Below are positions 18,193-27,323 of a stretch of DNA of 64,000 bases, piece after piece. Source of the stretch: Methylobacterium sp. Leaf125 (lineage in GTDB: Bacteria; Pseudomonadota; Alphaproteobacteria; Rhizobiales; Beijerinckiaceae); the NCBI RefSeq assembly GCF_001423085.1, contig NZ_LMNU01000047.1, forward strand, positions 797-64,796, in the 5' to 3' direction. A program made the translations under genes and the position numbers. The notes under the pieces were generated by a model. That model was given only the letters and a program-made list of their open reading frames with translations. It was not told the DNA's origin and did not search any database. Each line of letters begins with the position of its first letter. Within the stretch, counting starts at the first letter, position 1.

Positions 18193-19227
18193 TCAGCCGG
18201 CCGCCTTCAGCCGGGGCATCACCGCGGTGCCCAGCAGGGCGATCGACCGCTGCATGGCCTCCGGCTCCTGCATCGCCGAGCTCATTTGGAAGGTCAAACG
18301 GGACAGGCCGCCGAGGGCAGCGTTGGCCGCCTGCACCTTCGCCGCGACCGTCTCCGGCGCGCCGATGAGGTAGGACCCGTCGGGCGCGCACATCGCCGCG
18401 AACTGCTCCGCCAGGCCCGCGCTCGGCCAGCCGCGCTCCGCCCCGATCTTGCCGAACATCTGGGCCCAGCCCGGATAGAACGCCTCCCGGGCCGCGCGGT
18501 CGGTGTCGGCGACGAAACCGATGGCGTGGACGCCGACCTTCAGGGTCTCGGGGGCGTGCCCGGCCCGGCGCCCGGCCTCGCGATAGAGCTCCACCAGGGG
18601 ACGGAAGCGCGCGAAGCTGCCGCCGATGATCGCGACCATCAGGGGCAGGCCGAGGGCACCGGCCCGGGCGAAGGAGGCGGGTGTTCCGCCCACCCCGACC
18701 CAGATCGGGAGCCGGTCCTGGTACGGGCGCGGATAGACGCCCTGGCCGCTGAGCGGCGGGCGGAAGCGGCCCCGCCAGGTGACGTGGGTCTGTGCCCGCA
18801 GGGCCAGCAGCAGCTCCAGCTTCTCGACGAAGAGGGCATCGTAATCCTCGGACGCGAAGCCGAAGAGCGGATAGGCCTCGCCGAAGGAGCCGCGTCCGAC
18901 CACGATCTCGGCCCGGCCCTTGGCGATCAAGTCGAGGGTGGCGAAATCCTGGAAGACCCGGACCGGATCGGCCGCGCTCAGCACGGTGACGGCGCTGGTC
19001 AGGCGGATGCGGCGGGTGCGGGCCGCCGCGGCCGCCAGGATGACCGCGGGGGCGGCGTCGAGGAACTCCGCCCGGTGATGCTCGCCGATGCCGAACACGT
19101 CGAGGCCGGAGCGGTCGGCCACCTCGACCTCGTCGAGCAGGCGCTCCATGCGCTCGGCGGCCGAGAGGGTACGGCCCGTCTTCGGATCGGGGAGGGTGAC
19201 GGCGAAGCTGTCGATGCCGATGTCCAT
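18193..19227 (-). CDS. LLM-class flavin-dependent oxidoreductase
   Basis: The protein is 344 aa, a bacterial-luciferase-like TIM barrel using FMN or F420. Characteristic segments are DVFGIGEHHRAEFL, RIRLTSAVTVLSAADPVRVFQDFATLDLIAKGRAE (typical of the class, read in sequence), and VGRGSFGEAYPLFGF. C-terminal LTFQMSSAMQEPEAMQRSI fits the subgroup that includes alkanal-monooxygenase-like proteins of unknown substrate. ATG 19227 is used because the family N-terminus begins MDIGIDSFAVTLPD there. It lies downstream of doxX (149-nt gap) and opposite a LysR gene, which probably controls both. Confidence 0.9.
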   Translation of the reverse strand: MDIGIDSFAVTLPDPKTGRTLSAAERMERLLDEVEVADRSGLDVFGIGEHHRAEFLDAAPAVILAAAAARTRRIRLTSAVTVLSAADPVRVFQDFATLDLIAKGRAEIVVGRGSFGEAYPLFGFASEDYDALFVEKLELLLALRAQTHVTWRGRFRPPLSGQGVYPRPYQDRLPIWVGVGGTPASFARAGALGLPLMVAIIGGSFARFRPLVELYREAGRRAGHAPETLKVGVHAIGFVADTDRAAREAFYPGWAQMFGKIGAERGWPSAGLAEQFAAMCAPDGSYLIGAPETVAAKVQAANAALGGLSRLTFQMSSAMQEPEAMQRSIALLGTAVMPRLKAAG

Positions 19228-19376
19228 GACGGGGTCTTTCCGGGGCGAAGGCTTGGGGAGGCGAAGTCTTTGGGCGGCGAAGTCTTGGGGCGGCGAAGGC
19301 GTATGACGGGCCGGGGTGGCGTCGCCCGGCCCCGAAGGCCCGGCGATCGCCACCCCGTCGGCGGGGGCTGGGCCGA

Positions 19377-19787
19377 TCAGCGACGCCGGCCCAGGAGCGA
19401 GAGGGTCTGGTCCCGGCGCAGCCAGGCCAGGGTCGCGGTCAGGACGAGGAGCACGACGGCCGGGGCGGCGGGCGTGGGCAGGACGACTAGGTGGGCGATC
19501 ACGGCGCCCACCATGGTGCCGGCGAGCCAGAGGGCGGCGAGGCCGGCATAGCCCGGGATCAGCAGGGCGACGGCGCCGCCGACTTCCACGAGGCCGGTGA
19601 CGATCCGGAACCACTGGCCGACGCCGATGAGGTCGTAGACCTGCACCATCATCGGCACGCCGGCGAGCTTGGCGCCGCCGGCCACCAGGAAGACCAGGGC
19701 GAGCAGGATCTGCAGCGACCAGGCGGAGACGGTGCGGGCGCGCGAGGGGGCGGGAGCGGCGGTCAGGGTCATGGACATGGACGTCAT
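19377..19787 (-). CDS. DoxX-like integral membrane protein
   Basis: The protein is ~136 aa with four hydrophobic segments after a short polar N-terminus. The DoxX-family hallmarks are LALVFLVAGGAKLAG in helix 1, and GQWFRIVTGLVEVGGAVALLIP. Family members are linked to thiol or quinone redox chemistry in several bacteria, but the biochemical role here is unknown. Three close ATGs (19787, 19778, 19772) are possible starts and none has a strong ribosome binding site. It sits between the LLM oxidoreductase and the divergent LysR gene. Confidence 0.8.
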   Translation of the reverse strand: MTSMSMTLTAAPAPSRARTVSAWSLQILLALVFLVAGGAKLAGVPMMVQVYDLIGVGQWFRIVTGLVEVGGAVALLIPGYAGLAALWLAGTMVGAVIAHLVVLPTPAAPAVVLLVLTATLAWLRRDQTLSLLGRRR

Positions 19788-19902
19788 CCGGGTCTGCGTT
19801 CGCCAGGGCCGGGGCGGCTCGGCTGTGGGCAACGATCTAGGTGGCTTCCTTCCCCTAGCGAAGCCTATATCTTTCGATGTGTCCCATCACCTGGACAGAT
19901 GG

Positions 19903-20805
19903 ATGCTCGACCAGCTCACCCTCGATCAGCTCCGCACCTTCGTGGCCGCCGTGGACACCGGCAGCTTCTCCGCGGCCGGACGCAAGCTCGGACGGGCACA
20001 GTCCCTGGTGAGCCAGTCCCTGGCCAACCTCGAGGCGCAGTCGGGGGTGAAGCTCTTCGACCGCTCCAGCCGCTACCCGGTGCTGACGGAGTCCGGGCGC
20101 GTGCTCCTGGCCCATGCGCGCGCCACCGTGGCGGCCGCCGAGACCTTCAAGGCCCAGGCGCGCGACCTCGCCGGCGGGCTCGAGCCGGAGGTGAGCATCG
20201 TCCTCGACGTGCTGTTTCCGATCCAGGTGGTGACGCGGGCGGTGGTGGCCTTCCAGCCGGCCTTCCCGGCGACGCCCCTGCGCATCCAGGTCGAGACCCT
20301 GGGGGCGGTGATCGCGCCGGTCCTCGACGGTCGCTGCGCCTTCGCGGTGGCGGGCGCGACGCCCCTGCTGCCCCCTGAGCTCGCCCGCGAGCCCCTGCGG
20401 CAGATCGAACTCGTGATGGTGGCGGCGCCCGACCACCCGCTCGCCAGCCGGCCCGGCCCGATTGCCACCGCCGACCTCGCCGAGCACGTCCAACTCGTGC
20501 TGACCGACCGCAGCGACCTGACCAAGGGGCGGGAATTCGGTGTGTTCTCGCCGCGCACCTGGCGCCTCGCCGACCTCGGATCGAAGCACGCCTTCCTGCG
20601 CTCCGGCCTCGGCTGGGGCGGCATGCCCCTGGACGTGGTGGCCGAGGATCTCGCGAACGGCCAGCTCGTGCGCCTCGACGTCGCCGCCCTGCCGAAGGGC
20701 GGCCTGCTGCTGCCGATGTGGGCGGTCTACCCGATGGAGCGTCCGCCGGGACCGGCCGGCCGCTGGCTCATCGGCCAGCTGCGCGACGCCGCCCCGCGCC
20801 CCTGA
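19903..20805 (+). CDS. LysR-family transcriptional regulator
   Basis: The protein is 300 aa. The N-terminal winged helix is clear: LTLDQLRTFVAAVDTGSFSAAGRKLGRAQSLVSQSLANLE (read in sequence), followed by LFDRSSRYPVLTESGRVLL. The C-terminal effector domain covers ~90-295. LysR proteins commonly control a divergent neighbour, so the likely targets are doxX and the LLM oxidoreductase; the ~115-nt gap between the doxX and LysR starts would hold the operator. ATG 19903 gives the standard LysR start. The inducer is unknown. Confidence 0.92.
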   Translation: MLDQLTLDQLRTFVAAVDTGSFSAAGRKLGRAQSLVSQSLANLEAQSGVKLFDRSSRYPVLTESGRVLLAHARATVAAAETFKAQARDLAGGLEPEVSIVLDVLFPIQVVTRAVVAFQPAFPATPLRIQVETLGAVIAPVLDGRCAFAVAGATPLLPPELAREPLRQIELVMVAAPDHPLASRPGPIATADLAEHVQLVLTDRSDLTKGREFGVFSPRTWRLADLGSKHAFLRSGLGWGGMPLDVVAEDLANGQLVRLDVAALPKGGLLLPMWAVYPMERPPGPAGRWLIGQLRDAAPRP

Positions 20806-20903
20806 TCCGGGGGGCGGCCAGGTCGCGTCCGCGGCCATGCCGGCGATCAATGCCGGAGATCGCTGTCGATGATCCGCACGATCACGCGCTCTTGAATCAG
20901 TTC

Positions 20904-20955
20904 AGCCAAAATAGCTCTGAAGTTGAATTGTTTTGGCTCAGTGTAAATGCTGAGC
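20904..20955 (+). promoter_or_regulatory. Two overlapping stem-loops in the AT-rich leader of the chemoreceptor gene
   Basis: AGCCAAAA at 20904-20911 pairs with TTTTGGCT at 20931-20938. A second stem, GCTCAG (20936-20941) with CTGAGC (20950-20955), uses some of the same bases, so the two are mutually exclusive. They lie 70-120 nt before the chemoreceptor start in a stretch clearly poorer in GC than its surroundings. Confidence 0.4.
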
Positions 20956-21022
20956 GTCAACTGTTCTCCATCAAATTTTAACAGGACGGATCGATGATAG
21001 GCACTCAATTCGAGGCGTAACG

Positions 21023-22714
21023 ATGCTGTTTTTATCCAAGATCAAGATCCTGCCCAAGCTGGCGGCAGTCATCGGGCTGATCGCGCTGGTCGTCGGCGTC
21101 TGTATCTGGTTTGCCCAGGCCCGCATGACGCAGATCGACGATGCCTATCGTCAGTTCATTTTCCAGGACGCCAAGGGTGCCGCGACGGCGCGCCGGGTGA
21201 ATCGGATCGTCTTCGAGATGAACTACTGGGTCTACCGGATCATCGCCGAGACCGAGGAGGCCCAGCTGACGGCGGCCAACGCGGGATTCGAATCCACCCT
21301 CGCGCCGATGCGGCAGATCCTGGCCGACCTGCGCCGTCAGGCCCCGTCCTTCGAGACCCGCGTCGCGGCACAGACCGCGCGCGTCGAGCGCTTCGTGCAG
21401 GACGTGACCGAGGTCCGCCGCCTGGGTACGGAGAATCGGAACGCCGAGGCCATCGCCCTCGTGCACCGGGCCATCGACCCGAGCTTCGCCCTCATGGTCC
21501 AAGAGGGCAAGGTGCTCGGGGACGACATCACCAAGGCCCTGGACGAGGGCTCGGAGGCGCTCACGGAGAAGACCAACGCCACGCGCCACAGCCTGATGCT
21601 CTTCAGTGCCCTCGGCATGCTCGCCGGCCTCCTGGCCGCCGCCGCCGTGGGCGTGCTGGGGATCACCCGGCCGCTGGCCAGCCTGGTCCGGGTGCTCGAG
21701 CGCATGGCGCAGGGCTCCATCGAGGCCACGATCCCGGAGGCGCGCCGCGGCGACGAGGTCGGTGCCGTCGGGCGCGCCGTGGAGGGCATCAAGACGATGG
21801 TGGCGCAGAAGGCGGCCGAGCAGGCTGAGGTCCGCCGCATCGCCGACGCGGCCGCCGTGACGGAGCGCAAGCGCACGATGATCGAACTCGCCAATGGCTT
21901 CGAGCAAGCCGTGGGCGGCATCGTCGGCCTGGTCTCGTCCTCCGCCACGGAATTGCAGGCCACGGCCCAGCAGATGACTGCGACGGCCCAGGAGACCGCG
22001 ACCCAGTCCACCCAGGTCGCGGCGGCCGCCGAGGAGGCCGCCGCGAACGTCGGCACGGTGGCGGCGGCCGCCGAGGAACTCGGCAGCTCCGTTCAGGAGA
22101 TCGGCCGCCAGGTCCAGGGTTCGGCGGGGCTGGCACAGGCCGCCGTCGGCGAGGCGGACCAGACGGGTCAGCTCGTCCAGGCCCTGCGGACCACGTCGGC
22201 CCGGATCGGCGACATGGTCGGGCTGATCTCGAACATCGCCGGACAGACCAACCTGCTGGCGCTGAACGCCACCATCGAGGCGGCCCGCGCGGGCGAGGCC
22301 GGCCGCGGCTTCGCCGTGGTGGCGACCGAGGTCAAGGAGCTGGCCGGGCAGACCGCCCGGGCGACGGAGGAGATCGCGCGCCAGATCGGCGAGATCCAGG
22401 GCGTCACCGACCAGGCCGTCACCGCCATCGGGGGCATCACCGGCCGGATCCGCGAGATCGACGGGATGGCGACGGGGATCGCCGCGGCGGTCGAGCAGCA
22501 GGGGGCCGCCACCCAGGAGATCGTGCGCAACGTCGCCCAGGCCGCCCAGGGGACGAGCGCCGTGACCGGCAACATCTCCGGCGTGGCTCGGGCCTCGGAA
22601 GAGACCGGCGCCGCGGCCACGCAGGTCCTCGCCTCGGCCTCCGAACTGTCGCGCCAGTCCGAACACCTCAGCGCCGAGGTGAGCCGGTTCCTGTCGAGCG
22701 TCCGCGCCGCCTGA
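21023..22714 (+). CDS. Methyl-accepting chemotaxis protein
   Basis: The protein is 563 aa. TM1 is at ~10-32 ([20 protein letters not shown]). The periplasmic four-helix-bundle-like sensor (~33-188) is helical with no PAS/Cache signature. TM2 is at ~190-212, with HAMP immediately after. The cytoplasmic coiled coil has the highly conserved tip [20 protein letters not shown] (~404-423) followed by [20 protein letters not shown]. The tip contacts CheA/CheW. It ends RFLSSVRAA, almost the same tail as the second receptor at 30.4 kb, and lacks a CheR-binding pentapeptide. The ligand is unknown. It is followed by a hairpin and a diguanylate cyclase gene. Confidence 0.95.
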   Translation: MLFLSKIKILPKLAAVIGLIALVVGVCIWFAQARMTQIDDAYRQFIFQDAKGAATARRVNRIVFEMNYWVYRIIAETEEAQLTAANAGFESTLAPMRQILADLRRQAPSFETRVAAQTARVERFVQDVTEVRRLGTENRNAEAIALVHRAIDPSFALMVQEGKVLGDDITKALDEGSEALTEKTNATRHSLMLFSALGMLAGLLAAAAVGVLGITRPLASLVRVLERMAQGSIEATIPEARRGDEVGAVGRAVEGIKTMVAQKAAEQAEVRRIADAAAVTERKRTMIELANGFEQAVGGIVGLVSSSATELQATAQQMTATAQETATQSTQVAAAAEEAAANVGTVAAAAEELGSSVQEIGRQVQGSAGLAQAAVGEADQTGQLVQALRTTSARIGDMVGLISNIAGQTNLLALNATIEAARAGEAGRGFAVVATEVKELAGQTARATEEIARQIGEIQGVTDQAVTAIGGITGRIREIDGMATGIAAAVEQQGAATQEIVRNVAQAAQGTSAVTGNISGVARASEETGAAATQVLASASELSRQSEHLSAEVSRFLSSVRAA

Positions 22715-22722
22715 GATCGCGC

Positions 22723-22740
22723 GGGCGGGACCACCCGCCC
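22723..22740 (+). terminator. Short GC hairpin after the chemoreceptor gene
   Basis: GGGCGGG (22723-22729) and CCCGCCC (22734-22740) with a 4-nt loop, 8 nt after the stop. No T-run follows, so this is only a possible terminator. Confidence 0.4.
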
Positions 22741-22949
22741 ACGTCAACCAAAACAGGTCCCGCGCCGGGGCCGCTCACCCGGGGAGCCAGCGCCGCGGCG
22801 CCGGCAGGCGCCCCCGGGCGGCGATTTCCTGAGACAAAGTGGCTCTGGAGTCACCGCGCCGGGTCCTGGCTCCGGCGGCGACAAGCTCGGCTTAGGCATT
22901 GGGGTGCGATCAACCGAAGGAGCAGCAACCGGAGGTTTCAGACTCGCCG

Positions 22950-24482
22950 ATGCGGATGACGCCGGATCTCACGGGCCACCTGCGCTCGGCGCGCGCCTGG
23001 ATCGGGCTCGGGGTCCTGGCGCCGCTCGGCCTCCTCGTGGTGTCCGGCCTGATGCTGATCGACCTGCGGGTCGACGCCTGGGACAAGGCCGCGCAGACCT
23101 CGCGCAACCTGCTCCAGGTCATCGAGCGCGACATCGCCGGCAACGTCGAGATCATCGACCTGTCCCTGCGCGGCGTGGTCGACAACCTGTCGACGCCCGG
23201 CTTCTCGTCCGTGAGCCCGGCCCTGCGCCAGCTCATCCTGTTCGACCGGGCCGTGACGGCGCGGGACATGGGGGTCTTTCTCGTGGTCGACGAGAACGGC
23301 GACACCCTCTTCGACGCCAACGCGATCCCGGCACGGCCCCTTAACAACGCCGACCGCAGCTACTTCCGCGCCCATCGCGACCGGCCCGATCTCGGCCTGT
23401 TCATCAGCGAGCCCGTCACCTCGCGCCTGCTCGGCGTCCCCGTCATCGTGCTCAGCCGCCGGATCACCAAGCCGGACGGCAGCTTCGGCGGCGTCGTCCA
23501 GGCTTCCCTGAAGCTCACCTATTTCAGCCGCCTGTTCGCCAACATCGCCCTGGGTGCCAAGGGCGCGATCAATCTCTACGCCCGCGACGGGCAGCGCATC
23601 ATGCGGCATCCCGAGATCGCGGGCGCCATCGGGGACAACGTCGCGGCCGCCACGTCCTTCCAGCGCTTCGTGCGGGAGGGCAGCGGCAGCTTCATCGGCA
23701 GCGCCGTGCGCAGCGACGAGCCGCGCCACCACACCTTCACGCGGATCGGCGATCTCCCCCTGATCCTGGCCGTGACCCTGGCACCGGACGAGATCGACGC
23801 CGAGTGGCGGGCCAAGGCCCTGGTGATCGGCAGCATCGTGCTGATCCTGTGCGGGCTCTGTGCCGGCCTCTCGCTGCTGTTCGGACGCGAGCTCCGGCAC
23901 CGGGGACGGATGCAGCGGGAGCTGGCCCGCCTCTCCCTCACCGATCCGCTGACCGGCCTGCCGAACCGGCGCCGCTTCGAGGAGGCCCTGGCGGACGTCG
24001 AAGGTGGGCGCATCACCCGCGACGAGCCCCTGTCCCTGCTGGTCATCGACGTGGATCACTTCAAGGCCGTGAACGACCGTTACGGGCACGCCGTCGGGGA
24101 CGAGGTCCTGAAGGGCCTGGCGCGCTGCCTTCTGGCGAGTGTGCGCCACCCGGGCGATCTCGTCTGCCGCGTGGGCGGGGAGGAATTCGTCATGCTGCTC
24201 CCCGGAGCGGAGGTGGCGGGCGCCCAGCGGGTCGCCGACACCGTGCATGCCGAGGTCCATCGCCTCGGGCTTCCGGCCGCCGGTATCCCGGCCGGCGCCC
24301 TGACGGTGAGCATCGGCCTGACAGGGACCGCGCCCGCGAGCGCCGCGCACGGCGGCGCCACCGACCTCTACCGCGTCGCCGATGCGGCGCTCTACGCCGC
24401 CAAGGCGAGCGGTCGCAACCGGACCTGCAGCCGGTCAGCGGCGTGCGAAGGCGCATCGGGCGAGAACGCGGAGGCCGCCTGA
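22950..24482 (+). CDS. Membrane diguanylate cyclase with periplasmic Cache-type sensor
   Basis: The protein is 510 aa. TM1 is ~15-36; a periplasmic dCache-like domain runs ~40-285 (FLVVDENGDTLFDANAIPAR, DRSYFRAHRDRPDLGLFISE, VIVLSRRI); TM2 is ~288-310; a GGDEF domain runs ~345-500 (LTDPLTGLPNRRRFEEAL, then CRVGGEEFVMLLPGAE with GGEEF ~409-413). It would make c-di-GMP from GTP in response to an external ligand. The usual inhibitory RxxD site reads HPGD (~400-403), so product feedback may be lost. The start is uncertain: ATG 22950 is used, with GGAGG 14 nt upstream; ATG 22956 and a distant TTG are alternatives. Confidence 0.92.
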   Translation: MRMTPDLTGHLRSARAWIGLGVLAPLGLLVVSGLMLIDLRVDAWDKAAQTSRNLLQVIERDIAGNVEIIDLSLRGVVDNLSTPGFSSVSPALRQLILFDRAVTARDMGVFLVVDENGDTLFDANAIPARPLNNADRSYFRAHRDRPDLGLFISEPVTSRLLGVPVIVLSRRITKPDGSFGGVVQASLKLTYFSRLFANIALGAKGAINLYARDGQRIMRHPEIAGAIGDNVAAATSFQRFVREGSGSFIGSAVRSDEPRHHTFTRIGDLPLILAVTLAPDEIDAEWRAKALVIGSIVLILCGLCAGLSLLFGRELRHRGRMQRELARLSLTDPLTGLPNRRRFEEALADVEGGRITRDEPLSLLVIDVDHFKAVNDRYGHAVGDEVLKGLARCLLASVRHPGDLVCRVGGEEFVMLLPGAEVAGAQRVADTVHAEVHRLGLPAAGIPAGALTVSIGLTGTAPASAAHGGATDLYRVADAALYAAKASGRNRTCSRSAACEGASGENAEAA

Positions 24483-24541
24483 GGGCCGGCCGCCTCGCGC
24501 GGCCGGGCGCGGGCAGCGCCGCGCGTGGCGCTTCGTTCGCC

Positions 24542-25228
24542 TCAGGCGGGCTCGTTCGGGGGGCGGGGCTGGGCCGGTGCGAACAGGTCGTCCGGCGGAT
24601 CGACCACGACGCGGCCGCCGGCGACGTCGAGTTCCGGCACGAAGGCCTTGGTGAAGGGCAGGAGGGCGGTGGCGCCGCCCAGGGCCGGCTTGATCTCCAG
24701 GAGATCGCCGCCGCCGTAATTCGGCACGTCCGCGACGGTGCCCAGGACGGCGCCCTGGGTGTCGACCACCGAGAGGCCGACGAGGTCGGCGGTGAAGAAC
24801 TCGTCCGCGTCCGACACGGTGCCGAGGCGCTCGCGGGGCAGGAACAGGGCGAGGCGGTTGAGGCCTTCCGCACCGGTCCGGTCGGTCACGCCCTTCACCC
24901 GCACGACCAGGAGGTCGGGGGAGGCGCCGCCGGCCTGGCGGACGTCGGTCAGGTCGATGCGGCGGCCGTCGGCGCCGATCAGCGGCCCGTAGGACGCGAT
25001 CGCCTGCGGGTCGCCGGTGTAGGATTTCAGCCGGACCTCGCCGTTGAGCCCGTGCGCCCGCCCGAACTCGCCCATCTGGACGAGGCTCGGGTCGGTGGGC
25101 GGCAGGGGCGCGTCGGCCTCGGGCCGCGGCCGGTGGGCCGAGGTGGCCGCATCGCTGCCGATGCGGCCGGGGCGCGCACGGCGGCCACCGTCACCGTGGG
25201 ATGAAGAGCCTCCGGGACGGCGGGCCAT
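24542..25228 (-). CDS. rimM: 16S rRNA processing/30S maturation factor RimM
   Basis: The protein is 228 aa. It binds S19 and helps mature the 30S head. The N-terminal RimM domain ([25 protein letters not shown], from ~50) follows a long Pro/Arg/Gly-rich lead of ~48 residues. The C-terminal PRC-barrel part ([42 protein letters not shown]) is complete. The lead may be partly non-coding, but no better internal ATG with a ribosome binding site was found. It lies 14 nt after rpsP, as expected for the operon. The normal next gene, trmD, is missing from this position and is found at 16.4 kb. Confidence 0.95.
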   Translation of the reverse strand: MARRPGGSSSHGDGGRRARPGRIGSDAATSAHRPRPEADAPLPPTDPSLVQMGEFGRAHGLNGEVRLKSYTGDPQAIASYGPLIGADGRRIDLTDVRQAGGASPDLLVVRVKGVTDRTGAEGLNRLALFLPRERLGTVSDADEFFTADLVGLSVVDTQGAVLGTVADVPNYGGGDLLEIKPALGGATALLPFTKAFVPELDVAGGRVVVDPPDDLFAPAQPRPPNEPA

Positions 25229-25242
25229 GCGCGGATCCAGCC

Positions 25243-25605
25243 TCAGGCCGCGGCGTCTTCGGCCGGGGCGGCGGCCTTCTCGGCGCGCTTGGCGGCGCGC
25301 TCCTTGGCCTTCTCGCCCGGCTCGGCCTTCTGCGGGTTGTTGCGCGCGGGGCGCTTGGCGAGGCCGGCGGCGTCGAGGAAGCGCAGGACGCGGTCGGTGG
25401 GCTGGGCGCCCTTGGCGAGCCAGGCCTGGATCTTGTCGGCCTCGAGCACGATGCGGGCCGGATCGTCCTTGGCCTTCATCGGGTCGTAGACGCCGACCTT
25501 GTCGATGAAGCGGCCGTCGCGGGGCGCGCGGGCGTCGGCGACGACGATGCGGTAGTACGGGCGCTTCTTGGCGCCGCCACGGGTGAGGCGGATCTTGAGG
25601 GACAT
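25243..25605 (-). CDS. rpsP: 30S ribosomal protein S16
   Basis: The protein is 120 aa. It begins [30 protein letters not shown], the unmistakable S16 opening, then [12 protein letters not shown] and [21 protein letters not shown]. The first ~85 residues are the S16 fold. The remaining tail is Ala/Lys/Glu-rich ([23 protein letters not shown]), as in other Rhizobiales. It follows ffh on the same strand across a 105-nt gap containing a long inverted repeat, and precedes rimM by 14 nt. Confidence 0.98.
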   Translation of the reverse strand: MSLKIRLTRGGAKKRPYYRIVVADARAPRDGRFIDKVGVYDPMKAKDDPARIVLEADKIQAWLAKGAQPTDRVLRFLDAAGLAKRPARNNPQKAEPGEKAKERAAKRAEKAAAPAEDAAA

Positions 25606-25648
25606 GGGTCTACTCCAAAGGTCAGTGTGTCGTGTGAGGGCGAGAAGC

Positions 25649-25701
25649 GCGTAGCGAATGGCGAGTCCGTGGGCGTGAACCCGACTCGCTATGCGCTACG
25701 C
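25649..25701. repeat. Imperfect 18-bp inverted repeat between ffh and rpsP
   Basis: GCGTAGCGAATGGCGAGT (25649-25666) pairs with 25684-25701 at 16 of 18 positions, around a 17-nt loop. It occupies most of the ffh-rpsP gap. It looks like a dispersed REP-type element or a structured S16 leader; which one cannot be decided from this window alone. Confidence 0.55.
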
Positions 25702-25710
25702 CCCCCGTCG

Positions 25711-27285
25711 CTACTTCTTCTTCCCGAAGGGAAATCCGCCGAGACCCGGCAGGCCGCCGGGGCCCTTGGGACCCCCGAGCCCGGGCAGGCCCGGCATCTT
25801 GCCCCCGAGGCCCGGGGGCATCGGGGGGAGCTTGCCGCCGAGCTGCTTCTGCATGTCGGCGATCATTTCCGGCGTCGGCTCCGGCATCCCGGGGGGCAGG
25901 CCGGGCATGCCGCCCATTCCACCGCCGCCCATGCCTCCCGCGCCCATGCCGAACATCGAGCCGAGGGCCTGGCCGATGCCGCGCTTGCCCGAGCCCATCG
26001 CCTTCATCATGTCGGCCATGGTCCGGTGCATCTTGAGGAGCTTGTTCAGCTCCTCCACCTTCGTCCCCGAGCCCGCCGCGATGCGCTTCTTGCGGGAATT
26101 CTTGAGGATGTCGGGATTCTTCCGCTCCTGCGCGGTCATCGACGAGATGATGGCCCGCTGGCGCTTGAACATGTTCTCGTCGAGATTGGCGTTCTCGACC
26201 TGCTTCTTCATCTGGCCCATGCCCGGAAGCATGCCCATCAGGCCGCCGATGCCGCCCATCTTCTCCATCTGGCCGAGCTGCATCGACAGGTCGTCGAGGT
26301 CGAACTTGCCCTTGCGCATCTTCTCCGCGGTGCGGAGCGCCTGCTCGTGGTCGATGGTCTCGGCCGCCTTCTCGACGAGGCTGACGATGTCGCCCATGCC
26401 GAGGATGCGGTTGGCGACGCGGGAGGGGTGGAACTCCTCCAGGGCGTCGACCTTCTCGCCGGTGCCGACGAGCTTGATCGGCTTGCCGGTGACGGCGCGC
26501 ATCGACAGGGCCGCGCCGCCACGCGAATCGCCGTCCATGCGGGTCAGCACGATGCCGGTGACGCCGAGGCGCTCGTCGAAGGCGCGGGCGGTGTTGACCG
26601 CGTCCTGGCCGGTCAGCGCGTCGGCGACGAGGAGCACCTCGTGCGGGTTGGTGGCGGCCTTGACCTCGGCCGCCTCCGCCATCAGCGCCTCGTCGAGGGT
26701 GATGCGGCCGGCGGTGTCGAGCATGACCACGTCGAAGCCGCCGAGGCGCGCCGCGTCCATGGCCCGCCGGGCGATCTGCACCGCCGACTGGCCGGCGACG
26801 ATCGGCAGGCTCTCGACCTCGACCTGCTTGGCCAGGATCGCCAGCTGCTCCATCGCGGCCGGACGGCGGGTGTCGAGGGAGGCCAGCAACACCCGGCGCT
26901 TGTCGCGGGCGACGAGCCGGCGGGCGATCTTGGCGGTGGTGGTGGTCTTGCCCGAGCCCTGCAGGCCGACCATCAGGATGGCGACGGGGGCGGGGGCATT
27001 GAGGTCGATGATGCCGGCTTCCGAGCCCAGCATCGCCACGAGCTCGTCGTTGACGATCTTGACGACCATCTGGCCGGGGGTGACCGACTTCAGGACGACG
27101 GCGCCGACGGCCTTCTCGCGCACCTTCTCGGTGAAGCCGCGCACCACCTCGAGGGCGACGTCCGCCTCCAGCAGGGCGCGCCGGACCTCGCGCAGGGCGG
27201 CGGTGACGTCGGCTTCGGTCAGGGCGCCGCGACGGGTGAGACCGGAGAGAATCCCGGAAAGGCGATCGGACAGGCCTTCGAACAT
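25711..27285 (-). CDS. ffh: Signal recognition particle protein Ffh (SRP54)
   Basis: The protein is 524 aa. With 4.5S RNA it targets nascent membrane proteins to FtsY. N domain is ~1-90; the G domain has Walker A GLQGSGKTTTTAK (~107-119), the DTAGR motif (~190) and TRMDGDSRGGAALS; the M domain (~295-435) is methionine-rich with MLPGMGQMKKQ and RKKRIAAGSGTKVEELNKLL. The C-terminal ~85 residues are an unusual low-complexity tail rich in Gly, Met, Pro and Leu (GGMGGGGMGGMPGLPPGMPE, later GLGGFPFGKKK). The tail extends the Met-rich domain and is probably disordered. It is first in the ffh-rpsP-rimM cluster. Confidence 0.97.
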   Translation of the reverse strand: MFEGLSDRLSGILSGLTRRGALTEADVTAALREVRRALLEADVALEVVRGFTEKVREKAVGAVVLKSVTPGQMVVKIVNDELVAMLGSEAGIIDLNAPAPVAILMVGLQGSGKTTTTAKIARRLVARDKRRVLLASLDTRRPAAMEQLAILAKQVEVESLPIVAGQSAVQIARRAMDAARLGGFDVVMLDTAGRITLDEALMAEAAEVKAATNPHEVLLVADALTGQDAVNTARAFDERLGVTGIVLTRMDGDSRGGAALSMRAVTGKPIKLVGTGEKVDALEEFHPSRVANRILGMGDIVSLVEKAAETIDHEQALRTAEKMRKGKFDLDDLSMQLGQMEKMGGIGGLMGMLPGMGQMKKQVENANLDENMFKRQRAIISSMTAQERKNPDILKNSRKKRIAAGSGTKVEELNKLLKMHRTMADMMKAMGSGKRGIGQALGSMFGMGAGGMGGGGMGGMPGLPPGMPEPTPEMIADMQKQLGGKLPPMPPGLGGKMPGLPGLGGPKGPGGLPGLGGFPFGKKK

Positions 27286-27323
27286 GCGTCAGGCTCCCTG
27301 GACCGGCATCGTCGTCGGACCGG

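Noticed and set aside
17092-19551. An 819-codon plus-strand frame across trmD, the methyltransferase and the LLM gene
   Set aside because: It overlaps three real genes in other frames and has no domain; a GC-rich shadow.
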